Positions 21,247 through 30,273 of a stretch of 64,000 bases of DNA are shown piece by piece. The notes under the pieces are model-generated. The model did not search any database. It saw only the letters and a program-made list of their open reading frames with translations, and was not told the origin of the DNA. Position 1 is the first letter of the stretch; every line of letters starts with the position of its first letter. The DNA comes from Pseudomonas bijieensis (GTDB taxonomy: Bacteria > Pseudomonadota > Gammaproteobacteria > Pseudomonadales > Pseudomonadaceae), in the NCBI RefSeq assembly GCF_013347965.1, contig NZ_CP048810.1, positions 1,922,001 through 1,986,000 of the forward strand, given 5' to 3'. The translations under genes were made by a program, and so were the position numbers.

Positions 21247-21924
21247 TCAGTGTGCCGCACCCAAGGTCTTGGTGGCTCGTGCGGCTGCTTGCTCCTGCCC
21301 TGCCCCAGCCAATTCATCCGCCGCTTTCAGCCAACGCTGTGAATCGACATTGGCCGGAAGCTGCGTGGGACGCTGGAGCAGCACCGCCCAGCCACCCGCG
21401 CTCTTGAAGGCCGATTCGAAGGCACTGAAGCTGATCAATTGCCGCCGGTTCATGCCTGATCGCAGCAATACCGTCTGCTTCTGACGGTTGTAGCCGGCGA
21501 GAATCCCATACCGAGGCTCGGCCCAGAACGCCGAACCGTCTATGTAGCGCACCAGCACCGGATAACCTGCCGCGACCTGTTCCAACAGCGCGGGCAGCTT
21601 GGCGTCGAGGGGATACACCAGCAACCCGTATTCGCGCGCCAGGGTTTGCATATTCTGCTGCAAACCGGTTTCGCCACCCGGCAGGTGCAATGGTTTCTCC
21701 AGCAACCCCGGGGTAATTACCGTGCCTTGCAGCGTCAACAGAGCGGCCAGGGACTGCGGGGCGCCCTGGTGCATTTCGCCACGATAGAACGGCACACTGT
21801 TGAGTTCCACCCGCTCGGGCAGGCGCTGGATCTGCGGCGACACACTGCCCGCACAGCCCGCCAGGGCGACGAGACAGGACACTGTCAGTACCAGTGATCG
21901 AAAAGATGAAATGACCGGCGACAT
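21247..21924 (-). CDS. C39-peptidase-like lipoprotein without catalytic residues
   Basis: A 225-residue lipoprotein: lipobox LVALAGC predicts anchored Cys24. The rest has the shape of the C39-like papain-fold family (FYRGEMHQGAPQSLAALLTL, then GLLVYPLD, then PVLVRYIDG, then RYGILAGY). Active relatives have Cys in QCGP and His in HYxVVxGY; here these are Gly54 and Arg138, so peptidase activity is not expected. ATG 21924 is preceded by AAGAGAG; the frame continues upstream without homology. A structural or binding role in the envelope is inference. Confidence 0.72.
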   Translation of the reverse strand: MSPVISSFRSLVLTVSCLVALAGCAGSVSPQIQRLPERVELNSVPFYRGEMHQGAPQSLAALLTLQGTVITPGLLEKPLHLPGGETGLQQNMQTLAREYGLLVYPLDAKLPALLEQVAAGYPVLVRYIDGSAFWAEPRYGILAGYNRQKQTVLLRSGMNRRQLISFSAFESAFKSAGGWAVLLQRPTQLPANVDSQRWLKAADELAGAGQEQAAARATKTLGAAH

Positions 21925-22147
21925 GATGACTCTCTTGTTCAGGCACCCGGCATCCGGGCCAGGCTTGGGTCGACGATCATAAGGCGCGCACAGCCCTGGG
22001 TATAGCCATAACAACAGTTTTACGAGCGCGATAGAACGAACCGATCCGTGCCCAACCGCCACGGATCGACTACCTGCAACACTTGAGCGACTAGACTGTC
22101 CACTGTACTGAGTGGGTTATCCCGGACCGGGATAAAAGGAGGCACAG

Positions 22148-22312
22148 ATGAGCCTGACAACGACAATTCTGATGCTGATATTCGGCTGGCTGAGCGTAGC
22201 CACGGCCATGCTGTGGGGCGTGCTTCGGATCACCCGGCGCCATCACCACGCGCCAGCTGCGCAATCGGAAAAAACCACAAAAGCCGCCCGGCGCCACGCT
22301 ACCGCACACTGA
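22148..22312 (+). CDS. 54-residue single-helix membrane protein
   Basis: A short frame with one hydrophobic helix (residues about 4-28, LTTTILMLIFGWLSVATAM) and a basic, His-rich C-terminal tail likely to face the cytoplasm. The ribosome-binding site AAAGGAGG lies 5 nt before ATG 22148, one of the strongest in the window, so translation is probable. It is followed by a terminator 24 bp after its stop. Function unknown. Confidence 0.68.
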   Translation: MSLTTTILMLIFGWLSVATAMLWGVLRITRRHHHAPAAQSEKTTKAARRHATAH

Positions 22313-22335
22313 CCACTCGCCATTCAAAACAAAAA

Positions 22336-22365
22336 AAGCCACCCGGGCCTGGACCCGGGTGGCTT
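22336..22365. terminator. bidirectional terminator
   Basis: A 12-bp perfect stem AAGCCACCCGGG / CCCGGGTGGCTT with a 6-nt loop between two convergent genes (the 54-residue membrane protein and TerC). The A run on the left serves the minus strand. Confidence 0.85.
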
Positions 22366-22379
22366 CTGTCTGCCTGGCA

Positions 22380-23129
22380 TCAGGCGTTGTTGGCCAACGC
22401 CCTTTCCTTGGCCCGTCGGGACAACATGTTCAACACCTCGATCGCCGCCGAGAACGCCATGGCCGCGTAGATATAGCCCTTGGGCACATGGGCACCGAAG
22501 CCTTCGGCGATCAGCGTCATGCCGATCATGATCAGGAAGCCCAGGGCCAGCATGACCACGGTCGGGTTGTCGTTGATGAACTTGGCGAGCGGTTCGGCCG
22601 CCAGCAGCATCACCAGCACCGACACAACGACTGCAATGATCATGATCGGCAGATGCTCGGTCATGCCCACGGCGGTGATGATGCTGTCGATGGAGAACAC
22701 CAGGTCCAACATCAGTATCTGACCGATTGCCGCGGCAAAGCCCAGGGTCACACCGGACGTGGCTGTCTTGGGATCATCCGGCGCCGGGTCCATGCTGTGG
22801 TGGATTTCGGTGGTGGCTTTCCACAGCAGGAACAGGCCGCCGGCAATCAGGATCATGTCTTTCCAGGAAAACGCCTGGCCCAGGATTTCGATGACCGGCT
22901 CGGTCAACTGCACGATGAAAGCAATGGTGCTCAACAAGCCCAGGCGCAGGATCAGCGCCATGCCGATACCGATCCGCCGCGCCTTGGCCCGATGCTGAGC
23001 CGGCAATTTGTTGGTCAGAATCGAAATGAAGATCAGGTTATCGATGCCAAGCACGATTTCCATGACCACCAGAGTTGCCAGGGCGATCCACGCGGTGGGG
23101 CTGGCGGCGAGCTGTAAAAGATAATCCAT
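22380..23129 (-). CDS. TerC family integral membrane protein
   Basis: A 249-residue protein with about seven membrane helices. Its first helices carry the TerC hallmark [12 protein letters not shown], and helix 5 [15 protein letters not shown]; the intramembrane Asp residues are thought to bind metal ions. Relatives in E. coli are YgdQ/YoaE; TerC proteins have been linked to tellurite resistance and manganese export. ATG 23129 has AGGA 7 nt upstream. It reads leftward alone. Confidence 0.9.
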   Translation of the reverse strand: MDYLLQLAASPTAWIALATLVVMEIVLGIDNLIFISILTNKLPAQHRAKARRIGIGMALILRLGLLSTIAFIVQLTEPVIEILGQAFSWKDMILIAGGLFLLWKATTEIHHSMDPAPDDPKTATSGVTLGFAAAIGQILMLDLVFSIDSIITAVGMTEHLPIMIIAVVVSVLVMLLAAEPLAKFINDNPTVVMLALGFLIMIGMTLIAEGFGAHVPKGYIYAAMAFSAAIEVLNMLSRRAKERALANNA

Positions 23130-23155
23130 GGGTCAGTCCTGACTGATGTGACGGG

Positions 23156-23407
23156 TTAGATGGTTTCGGTAGAGGATTCTGATTTTTCAGCGTCTTCAGC
23201 CGGCTGCTTCTTGGGGCTGATCAACCCGCCGGTGGCTTCGCTGATCGCCTGTTCGGCGGCCTTGTGGGTATCGTCTATGGCCTGCTTGGCGGTTTGCGCA
23301 GCTTGCCCCATCAGTTGCTGGGCACTTTTTTCAGCCTGTTCACAGCCCGCCAGTGTCATTGCGGACATCGCCAACAAGGCTGCAAGCCCCACGGATTTGT
23401 ATGTCAT
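23156..23407 (-). CDS. small lipoprotein with Ala-rich helix
   Basis: An 83-residue lipoprotein. The signal peptide ends in the lipobox TLAGC (Cys at about residue 21). The mature part is a predicted amphipathic helix rich in Ala, Gln and Lys (SAQQLMGQAAQTAKQAID), then an acidic Ser/Glu tail. ATG 23407 was chosen because it begins the signal peptide; GAGG lies about 10 nt upstream. It sits just upstream of terC on the same strand, 26 bp apart, so they may be co-transcribed. Function unknown. Confidence 0.72.
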   Translation of the reverse strand: MTYKSVGLAALLAMSAMTLAGCEQAEKSAQQLMGQAAQTAKQAIDDTHKAAEQAISEATGGLISPKKQPAEDAEKSESSTETI

Positions 23408-23546
23408 GGAATGAACGCCTCTTGAGAGATATAGAAGGAGCACGAAGTGGCCCACCAATGGCCAGGCATTCTAGAGACGCGAATACTTCAGGAAAATTCG
23501 TATTTTCAGCGGTTATACTTCGTTTTTTACGAACTAACGTGAACCC

Positions 23547-24443
23547 ATGCTCAATTACCGACAATTGCATTACTTCTGGGTGGTGGCGAAAACCGGCAGC
23601 ATCGTGCGAGCGTGCGAGCAGTTGAACCTGACCCCACAGACCATCAGCGGGCAGATTTCCCTGTTCGAGCAGACCTATAACATCAAGCTGTTTCGTCGGG
23701 TCGGGCGGCAGTTGGAACTGACCGAGGCCGGCCGCCAGACATTGCCCTACGCCGAACACATGTTCCAGTTGGGCGGCGAATTGGAGCTGATGCTGCGGGC
23801 CCAGCCCAACGAACAGCAAACCCTGTTTCGGGTCGGGGTGGCGGATGTGGTGCCCAAATCCATCGTCTATCGATTGTTGGCACCGACCATGGAGTTGAGC
23901 GAGCCGCTACGCATCACCTGTCGCGAGGACAAACTCGAACGGTTGCTGGCGGACCTGGCGATCCAGCGTCTGGACCTGGTGATTTCCGACAGCCCGATGC
24001 CGACCCACCTGGACATCAAGGGCTACAGCCAGAAGCTGGGGGAATGCGGGATCAGCTTTTTCGCCACCGCCGCGCTGGCCGAACGCTACGGGCAGGATTT
24101 CCCCCATGGCCTGCATGACGCTCCGCTGCTGATTCCCGGGCCGGAAACCGTGGTGCGCAGCCGCTTGCAACGCTGGTTCGCCGAACAGCAGATCCAGCCG
24201 CGCATCGTCGGCGAGTTCGACGACAGCGCATTGATGCAGGCCTTCGGTCAATCCGGCAGCGGGATTTTCATCGGTCCAAGCGTGATCGCCGAAGAGGTGA
24301 AGCGCCAGTACGGCGTAGAAGTGATCGGCCAGACCGATGCGGTGAGCGAATCCTTCTACGCCATTTCCGTGGAACGCAAGGTCAGCCACCCGGGCATTGT
24401 CGCGATTGCCGAGGGCGCCCGACGCGAGTTGTTCAGCGCCTAG
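23547..24443 (+). CDS. LysR family regulator, NhaR-like
   Basis: A 298-residue LysR-type regulator. The winged helix-turn-helix opens LNYRQLHYFWVVAKTGSI, and the recognition helix contains LTPQTISGQI, both very like NhaR, the sodium-responsive activator of the Na+/H+ antiporter gene nhaA. The C-terminal co-inducer domain is complete. No nhaA is adjacent; the neighbour is a convergent MFS exporter whose stop overlaps by 4 bp, so the target is unknown. Confidence 0.85.
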   Translation: MLNYRQLHYFWVVAKTGSIVRACEQLNLTPQTISGQISLFEQTYNIKLFRRVGRQLELTEAGRQTLPYAEHMFQLGGELELMLRAQPNEQQTLFRVGVADVVPKSIVYRLLAPTMELSEPLRITCREDKLERLLADLAIQRLDLVISDSPMPTHLDIKGYSQKLGECGISFFATAALAERYGQDFPHGLHDAPLLIPGPETVVRSRLQRWFAEQQIQPRIVGEFDDSALMQAFGQSGSGIFIGPSVIAEEVKRQYGVEVIGQTDAVSESFYAISVERKVSHPGIVAIAEGARRELFSA

Positions 24444-25591
24444 CAGGTAACCCGGGGCTTGAAGGTCATCAGGAGCAACGCCAGCAGGATCGATACAAAG
24501 ATGAACCCGGCTGCCGCAAACCCGACACTGCCCAGGCCCAGGGTATCGATGACCCGGCCACCGACCATCGCCCCCAGGCCAATCCCCAGGTTGGCCCCGG
24601 CAATGTTCAACGATGCGGCGAACGCCGGAGCCTGTGGGGCCGCCTTCATCAGTCGCACGTGGCTGACCAGGAACAAAGCCGCCTGGGTCACGCCCCAGAT
24701 GCCCATCGCCGCCGCCAGCGCGAGAGGCGAATGAATGCTCGGCACCAACGCCACCATGCCGCCGATCAGGAACAGGCAGAAGACCATCGATGCGATCAAC
24801 GGATGCCGGTCCACCGCACGGCCGCCCAGGGAATTGCCCAGCAGCCCGACGGCGCCGAAGCCCATCAGGCACCAGCCCACCAGAGTGCCGTCGAATCCGG
24901 CCAGGCGCTCGAGGATATCCGCCAGATAGGTGTAGGCGGTGAACATGCCGCTGAACACCAGGATCGACAACAGCACATGCCCTTGCATCAACGGGCTGCG
25001 CAGGATCTTGAATTGCGAACGGAAACTCACCTGATGTTGGTGCAGGTTGGTTTTCGGCAAGTAGATAAACAGCAGCAAGGCCTTGGCAAAGGCAATGACA
25101 GCCAGGATCGCGAACGCGCTGCGCCAGCCAAACGCATCGGAAATCAACGTACCCACGGGAATGCCAAACACCGTGGCACAGACGATACCGAAGCCGATCC
25201 GGGCGATGGCCCGCCCGGCTAGCTGGGGTCCGACAATGTCCACCGCCGTTTCACTGGCCAGCGCCCAGAACACCGGCAGGCCCAGGGCCGGAATCAACCG
25301 GGCAATGGCCATCACCCAGATGTTGGGGGCGAACGCGGCAAGCATGTTGGCCAGACCGAACATGACCAGCACGCTGATAAACAACTTGCGCCGCTCGAAG
25401 CGGGCGAACCAGGCGGTCAGGAATGGCCCGAACGCGGCCACCGTAAACGCGAACAACGTCACCAGCAACCCGGCCTGGGGAATAGTGACATGCAGGTCAC
25501 GGGCGATAGAGGGCAACAGGCCAACGATGACGAATTCCGTGGTCAGCACGGTAAAACCGGCGGCTGACAACAGGAAAATGGGTAACAACAT
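24440..25591 (-). CDS. MFS transporter, DHA1 family
   Basis: A 383-residue major facilitator with 12 predicted helices, of the AraJ/YdhP-like drug:H+ antiporter group. Helix 1-2 (TTEFVIVGLLPSIARDL) and the segment after helix 2 (FARFERRKLFI) are typical. ATG 25591 has CTGGAG 6 nt upstream. The substrate cannot be inferred. It converges on the NhaR-like gene with a 4-bp overlap. Confidence 0.85.
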   Translation of the reverse strand: MLLPIFLLSAAGFTVLTTEFVIVGLLPSIARDLHVTIPQAGLLVTLFAFTVAAFGPFLTAWFARFERRKLFISVLVMFGLANMLAAFAPNIWVMAIARLIPALGLPVFWALASETAVDIVGPQLAGRAIARIGFGIVCATVFGIPVGTLISDAFGWRSAFAILAVIAFAKALLLFIYLPKTNLHQHQVSFRSQFKILRSPLMQGHVLLSILVFSGMFTAYTYLADILERLAGFDGTLVGWCLMGFGAVGLLGNSLGGRAVDRHPLIASMVFCLFLIGGMVALVPSIHSPLALAAAMGIWGVTQAALFLVSHVRLMKAAPQAPAFAASLNIAGANLGIGLGAMVGGRVIDTLGLGSVGFAAAGFIFVSILLALLLMTFKPRVTC

Positions 25592-25873
25592 GCAGAACTC
25601 CAGCGAAACGACGACACCAGCGTTAGCCCAAGGGCCCGCTGGCGGTAAGAAGGTGAGAACGGCAAAGCCTAACAGAATGCGCGCGTCTTACAAACGCAGG
25701 CCATGGTCCGGATAAGGGTGACGGACTGTCACAGGTCCGTCAGATTTTTTACCGGCTGTGATAAAGTCCGCGGCCTGCAAACGCCGTACTTTCTCTCGGT
25801 CCGCTCATGTGGCCTGCCCGCTTGTTGCCCTGATTCGTCGACCGTCGCACACAATAAAATCAGAGATGCCGCT

Positions 25874-27106
25874 ATGACAGCTTCGTCCGTTACCCCATTG
25901 CAACGCCTTAAACGCACCAGCCTGGTGACGCAAATCATCATCGGCCTGATCGCCGGTATTGTCCTGGCATGGCTGGCGCCCGACCTGGCGAAGGCCACCG
26001 CATTCATCGGCAAGGTCTTCGTGTCCGCGCTCAAGGCCGTGGCGCCGATCCTGGTATTCGTGCTGGTCATGGCCTCGATCGCCAACCACAAGCACGGCCA
26101 GGAAACCCATATCCGGCCGATCCTGTTCCTCTACCTGCTGGGCACTTTCGCCGCTGCGGTGGTCGCGGTGGTGGCCAGTACGCTGTTTCCCTCCAGTCTC
26201 GTGCTGTCGACCCAAGACGTCGCGGTCACGGCGCCCGGCGGCATCAGCGAGGTGCTGCAAAGCCTGCTGCTCAGCGTGGTGGATAACCCGGTCCGGGCGC
26301 TGATGGACGGTAACTTCATCGGCATCCTGGCCTGGGCCATCGGCATGGGTATCGCCATTCGTCATGCTGGCGAAACCACACGCACTGTGCTCGACGACCT
26401 GTCCAATGGCGTGACCGTGATCGTGCGCCTGGTGATCAGCTTCGCCCCGCTGGGGATCTTCGGCCTGGTGGCCTCGACCCTGGCCACTTCCGGCTTCGGC
26501 GCCCTGCTCGGCTACCTGCACCTGCTCACCGTGTTGATCGGCTGCATGCTGTTCGTGGCGTTGGTGATCAACCCACTCATCGTGTTCTGGAAACTGCGTC
26601 GCAACCCCTACCCGCTGGTATTCACCTGCCTGCGCGAGAGTGGCATCACGGCGTTTTTCACCCGCAGCTCGGCGGCGAATATTCCGGTGAACCTGGAACT
26701 GAGCAAACGCCTGGGCCTGCACGAAGACACCTATTCGGTATCGATCCCACTGGGCGCGACCATCAACATGGCGGGCGCTGCCATTACCATCACCGTACTG
26801 ACCCTGGCGGCCGTGCATACCCTGGGTATCGCAGTGGATGTGCCAACGGCCGTGCTGCTGAGCGTTGTCGCGGCCATTTGCGCGTGCGGTGCATCCGGGG
26901 TGGCTGGCGGTTCGCTGTTGCTGATTCCCCTGGCGTGCAGCCTGTTCGGTATTCCCAGCGAAATCGCCATGCAAGTGGTCGCGGTGGGCTTCATCATTGG
27001 TGTCCTGCAGGACTCGGCGGAGACGGCGCTGAACTCGTCGACGGACGTGCTGTTCACGGCGGCGGCTTGCCTGGGTGAGGAAGAGAAGCTCGCGCGTACG
27101 GCGTAA
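25874..27106 (+). CDS. sstT: serine/threonine:Na+ symporter SstT
   Basis: A 410-residue member of the dicarboxylate/amino acid:cation symporter family. It opens with a basic segment [20 protein letters not shown] and has eight membrane helices plus two re-entrant loops. Signatures [20 protein letters not shown] and [17 protein letters not shown] are characteristic of SstT. I chose ATG 25874 over 171 bp of upstream open frame because it gives the conserved length (E. coli 414). A REP doublet and terminator follow. Confidence 0.94.
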   Translation: MTASSVTPLQRLKRTSLVTQIIIGLIAGIVLAWLAPDLAKATAFIGKVFVSALKAVAPILVFVLVMASIANHKHGQETHIRPILFLYLLGTFAAAVVAVVASTLFPSSLVLSTQDVAVTAPGGISEVLQSLLLSVVDNPVRALMDGNFIGILAWAIGMGIAIRHAGETTRTVLDDLSNGVTVIVRLVISFAPLGIFGLVASTLATSGFGALLGYLHLLTVLIGCMLFVALVINPLIVFWKLRRNPYPLVFTCLRESGITAFFTRSSAANIPVNLELSKRLGLHEDTYSVSIPLGATINMAGAAITITVLTLAAVHTLGIAVDVPTAVLLSVVAAICACGASGVAGGSLLLIPLACSLFGIPSEIAMQVVAVGFIIGVLQDSAETALNSSTDVLFTAAACLGEEEKLARTA

Positions 27107-27140
27107 TCAGGATCGACCTGCCTCTTGTGAGGTCTGTGAC

Positions 27141-27246
27141 GCCGTCATCGCGAGCAGGCTCGCTCCCACAGGAGATTTGTTGTATAGCGTCTATTGTGCG
27201 AGCACCGTTGCCCCCTGTGGGAGCGAGCCTGCTCGCGATAGCGGCG
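27141..27246. repeat. REP doublet (inverted pair)
   Basis: Here the arms point outward compared with the other doublets: the left arm reads CGCGAGCAGGCTCGCTCCCA and the right arm its complement, with about 45 bp between them, downstream of sstT. Confidence 0.92.
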
Positions 27247-27278
27247 GTACATCCGCCGAGGATGTAACAGACAGCCAC

Positions 27279-27318
27279 AAAAAAGCCCGGGAACGGCCCA
27301 CACCGTCCCGGGCTTTTT
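27279..27318. terminator. bidirectional terminator after sstT and the DUF1993 gene
   Basis: The stem AAAAAGCCCGGGA / TCCCGGGCTTTTT encloses an inner ACGG/CCGT pair. A run on the left and T run on the right let it serve both convergent genes. Confidence 0.88.
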
Positions 27319-27331
27319 CATGCCTGCGGGG

Positions 27332-27841
27332 TTAGAACGCGCCCATGTAGTCGCGCTTGCCCACTTCCACACCATTGTGGCGCAGCAATGCGTAGGTGGT
27401 GGTGACGTGGAAGAAGAACTGCGGCAGGCCGTAGGTCAGCAGGTAGCTCTGGCCGCTGAAGCGTTTTTCCTTCGGCGTGCCCGGACGGGTAACGATTTCG
27501 ATACCTTCCTTGCCATCGATCTGCTCAGGGCGGATGCCCTCGATAAAGGCCAATACCTTGGTGATCAGGGCTTGCAGCTCGGCAAAGGTGGTCTCGCTGT
27601 CGTCATACTTCGGCACTTCGACCTCAGCCAGGCGTGCAGACACACCTTTGGCGAAGTCCACCGCGATCTGCACCTGACGCACCAGCGGGAACATGTCCGG
27701 GTACAGGCGGGCTTGCAGGAAGGCGTTCGGGTCGATGTTCTTCGCGGTGGCGTGGGCTTCGGCCTTGTTCAGAACGTCGCTCAACGCGTTGAGCATCTGC
27801 TTGAAAACCGGGACGGAAGCGGCGTACAGGGAAATAGTCAT
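27332..27841 (-). CDS. DUF1993 domain protein
   Basis: A 169-residue protein covered entirely by the DUF1993 domain: it opens ISLYAASVPVFKQMLNALSD and ends with GLPQFFFHVTTTYALLRHNG, a segment typical of DinB-like four-helix bundles. There is no signal peptide. Function is unknown; DinB-like proteins can bind metal and use bacillithiol or similar thiols, but that is not established here. Confidence 0.88.
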   Translation of the reverse strand: MTISLYAASVPVFKQMLNALSDVLNKAEAHATAKNIDPNAFLQARLYPDMFPLVRQVQIAVDFAKGVSARLAEVEVPKYDDSETTFAELQALITKVLAFIEGIRPEQIDGKEGIEIVTRPGTPKEKRFSGQSYLLTYGLPQFFFHVTTTYALLRHNGVEVGKRDYMGAF

Positions 27842-27971
27842 GGCAATCTCATGCAGGTGGCAGGAAAGAATGAATCAAACGGCTGCGATTATAGCCACGG
27901 CTTGTTGCACGGCTTGTCTTTTATTGCGCAAGGATTAGGCTAGGCGGCTTCCACAGCATAGGGAACGCGCG

Positions 27972-28619
27972 ATGAGCATCGAAGAACAACAGCAGGCTGA
28001 AGAACCACGGCTCAATAGCACGGAAATCCGCATCCTCGGCGCACTGGTCGAGAAGCAGGCCACCAACCCCGAGACCTACCCGCTGACCCTCAACGCCCTG
28101 GTACTGGCCTGCAACCAGAAAACCAGCCGCGAACCGGTGATGAACCTCAACCCGGGCCAGGTTGGCCAGAGCCTGCGGGCGCTGGAAGGTCGCGGCTTTA
28201 CCAAACTGGTGATGGGCAGCCGCGCCGACCGTTGGGAACATCGGGTCGACAAAGCCCTGGAGCTGGTGCCGGCCCAGGTGGTCCTGATGGGGTTGCTGTT
28301 CCTGCGTGGCCCGCAAACGGTCAATGAGCTACTGACCCGCAGCGCACGGATGCACGACTTCGAAGATGTCGAACAAGTGCTGCATCAGCTTGAACGCCTG
28401 ATCGCCCGTGGGTTGGCGCTGCTGGTGCCACGCCAGGCCGGCCAGCGCGAGGACCGCTATGTCCACGCCATGGGCGACCCGGCGGACATCGAAGCGATTC
28501 TCGCCGCTCGCCAGCACCCGGTGGAGCGCGGCGCCGGCGGCGGTGTCTCGCTGGAACGCATCGAAGAACTCGAAGCGCGGATCGCGGCACTGGAAGAACG
28601 CCTGGCGCGGCTGGAATAG
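27972..28619 (+). CDS. yceH: YceH family protein (UPF0502/DUF480)
   Basis: A 215-residue cytoplasmic protein. It opens [16 protein letters not shown] and continues [19 protein letters not shown], the YceH hallmark, forming two tandem winged-helix folds. The last 25 residues are a coiled-coil-like segment ([20 protein letters not shown]). DNA binding is possible but unproven. It is followed 6 bp later by the convergent shikimate-dehydrogenase-like gene. Confidence 0.93.
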   Translation: MSIEEQQQAEEPRLNSTEIRILGALVEKQATNPETYPLTLNALVLACNQKTSREPVMNLNPGQVGQSLRALEGRGFTKLVMGSRADRWEHRVDKALELVPAQVVLMGLLFLRGPQTVNELLTRSARMHDFEDVEQVLHQLERLIARGLALLVPRQAGQREDRYVHAMGDPADIEAILAARQHPVERGAGGGVSLERIEELEARIAALEERLARLE

Positions 28620-28625
28620 CGGCGT

Positions 28626-29447
28626 CTACGCCGAGCGGGCGAAGGCGACAGCTTTTTCGAATTGCTCCAGGTTGGGTCGCACGCCGGTGTACAGCACGAA
28701 CTGCTCCAGGGCCTGGATCGCAATGACTTCCAGCCCGGTGATGACCCGTTTGCCTTCGGACCGGGCGCGCACGATCAGTGGCGTTTCCGACGGGATCGCC
28801 ACGACATCGAACACGGTCTCGGCCGCGGCGATGGTCCCGGGCTCGAATGCCAATTGGTCGGCCTCCGGGCCGCCGGTCATGCCGATCGGCGTGACGTTGA
28901 TCAGCATCTGCGGCTGTCGGCTCCCCAGTTCAGCTTGCCATTCATACCCCAGGGACTCGGCCAGGGCTCGCCCGGCGGTTTCATTGCGGGCAACGATCAG
29001 CCCGTTCTTGTAACCCCCATCACGCAAGGCACTGGCCACAGCCTTGGCCATGCCGCCGCTGCCGCGCAGGGCAAAGGTCGAGTCCTTGGGCACGGCGTGG
29101 CTTTGCAGCAACTGGGCGATGGCGATGTAATCCGTGTTGTAGGCCTTCAGATGGCCGTTGGTATTGACGATGGTGTTGATGGATTGGATCGCGGCGGCGG
29201 AAGGATCCAGCTCGTCCACCAGGGCGATGCAGGCTTCCTTGAACGGCATCGACACGCCGCAGCCGCGAATGCCCAGGGCGCGAATACCGCCCACCGCTCC
29301 AGGCAGGTCCTGGCTGCTGAATGCCTTGTAATAGAAGTTAAGGCCCAATTGTTCATACAAATGATTATGAAAGCGCAGGCCGAAGTTTCCGGGACGCCCC
29401 GAGAGCGACATGCACAGTTGGGTGTCTTTGTTGGGATTGATCTGCAT
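28626..29447 (-). CDS. shikimate 5-dehydrogenase-like protein
   Basis: A 273-residue NAD(P)-dependent enzyme of the shikimate dehydrogenase superfamily. Catalytic Lys70 (GVSMPFKEAC) and Asp106 (YNTDY) are both present. The Rossmann loop reads LRGSGGMAKAVASAL, with Arg-Gly in place of the more usual Gly-Ala, and there is no NRT motif for NADP, so it resembles AroE paralogues (YdiB/SDH-like) rather than housekeeping AroE. ATG 29447 has AAGGAG 7 nt upstream; the frame continues upstream without homology. Confidence 0.85.
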   Translation of the reverse strand: MQINPNKDTQLCMSLSGRPGNFGLRFHNHLYEQLGLNFYYKAFSSQDLPGAVGGIRALGIRGCGVSMPFKEACIALVDELDPSAAAIQSINTIVNTNGHLKAYNTDYIAIAQLLQSHAVPKDSTFALRGSGGMAKAVASALRDGGYKNGLIVARNETAGRALAESLGYEWQAELGSRQPQMLINVTPIGMTGGPEADQLAFEPGTIAAAETVFDVVAIPSETPLIVRARSEGKRVITGLEVIAIQALEQFVLYTGVRPNLEQFEKAVAFARSA

Positions 29448-29707
29448 GCGTGTCTCCTTGCGTTCACTTTCGGACAGACGGAAACACCGTCGCGAAAGGT
29501 TTATTCGATGATGATACCGCCCGGCCCGGCCCGATCTCAGGCCCCTGGATGGCGCGGCGCGGTAAAGAAAAGCGCTACAGACCTTACACAATATTTACCC
29601 AACGGCGTCGCAAATCTTGAGAAAATCGCTGTCATAGCAAGTAACCCCGCGACCCTCATCGGGTCTGTTGCAGACCACAGGCGCCGGGGCCGAAACGAGG
29701 AACAGCC

Positions 29708-30100
29708 ATGAATCGTAAACTTCCCATCATCGCCCTGCTCATGGGGGCACTCGCGGTCACCGGCCAGGCATCCGCCCACGGTCGTGGTGGTTGGGAGGGG
29801 CCCGCAGTGTTTGGCGCAATCGTCGGTTCGGCCATCGTCGGCTCGGCCATCATCAACCGTGATCGGCCGGTGTATGTGCAGCAACCGGTCTACGTCCAGC
29901 CGCAGCCGGTCTACTACCAGCCGCCACCACCGGTCTATTACCAGCCACAGCCGGTGTATGTAGAGCAACCGATCTACTATCGCCCGGCACCGGTGTATTA
30001 CGGGCCACCACGGGGCTACTACTACGGCCCACCCCGGGGGCCATTACGGCCGCTGGTAATCAGCTCTTTCGAGCAGCACAAAAAAGCCTGTGATCCTTGA
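29708..30100 (+). CDS. secreted PVY-repeat protein, probably frameshifted at the 3' end
   Basis: A 130-residue exported protein with a signal peptide (cut near ASA-HG) and Pro/Tyr/Val repeats (QPVYVQPQPVYYQPPPPVYY). At a run of five G (30036-30040) the frame changes meaning: removing one G gives PRGHYGRW and a stop at 30057-30059. As read, the frame runs on into the terminator hairpin. I infer an indel in the G run (biological or sequencing), so the native protein would be about 116 residues. Surface or cell-wall role is inference. Confidence 0.7.
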   Translation: MNRKLPIIALLMGALAVTGQASAHGRGGWEGPAVFGAIVGSAIVGSAIINRDRPVYVQQPVYVQPQPVYYQPPPPVYYQPQPVYVEQPIYYRPAPVYYGPPRGYYYGPPRGPLRPLVISSFEQHKKACDP

Positions 30101-30113
30101 TCACAGGCTTTTT
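30082..30113 (+). terminator. Rho-independent terminator of the PVY-repeat gene
   Basis: A 14-bp perfect stem AAAAGCCTGTGATC / GATCACAGGCTTTT with a 4-nt centre, followed by T. The current reading frame's stop at 30098-30100 falls inside it. Confidence 0.88.
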
Positions 30114-30130
30114 CATGTCCGCTGGATAAC

Positions 30131-30265
30131 CTGTGGCGAGGGGATTTATCCCCGCTGGGGCGCGAAGCGGCCCTGAATGCCGACAACCCAGTGTGTCAGG
30201 CAGGTTAAGTTGACTGCTTAGGGGCTGCTGCGCAGCCCAGCGGGGATAAATCCCCCTCGCCACAG
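30131..30265. repeat. second-type intergenic repeat, inverted pair
   Basis: Arms CTGTGGCGAGGGGATTTATC and its reverse complement face each other over about 135 bp, with internal GGGGCGCGAAGCGGCCC and GGGCTGCGCAGCAGCCCC-like hairpins. This family differs from the GGGAGCGAGC REPs elsewhere in the window. Confidence 0.9.
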
Positions 30266-30273
30266 TGTAATGG

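Noticed and set aside
29931..30030. DNA tandem repeat in the PVY-repeat gene as a mobile or minisatellite element
   Set aside because: The repetition follows the Pro/Tyr/Val protein repeat with varied codons, so it is explained by coding.
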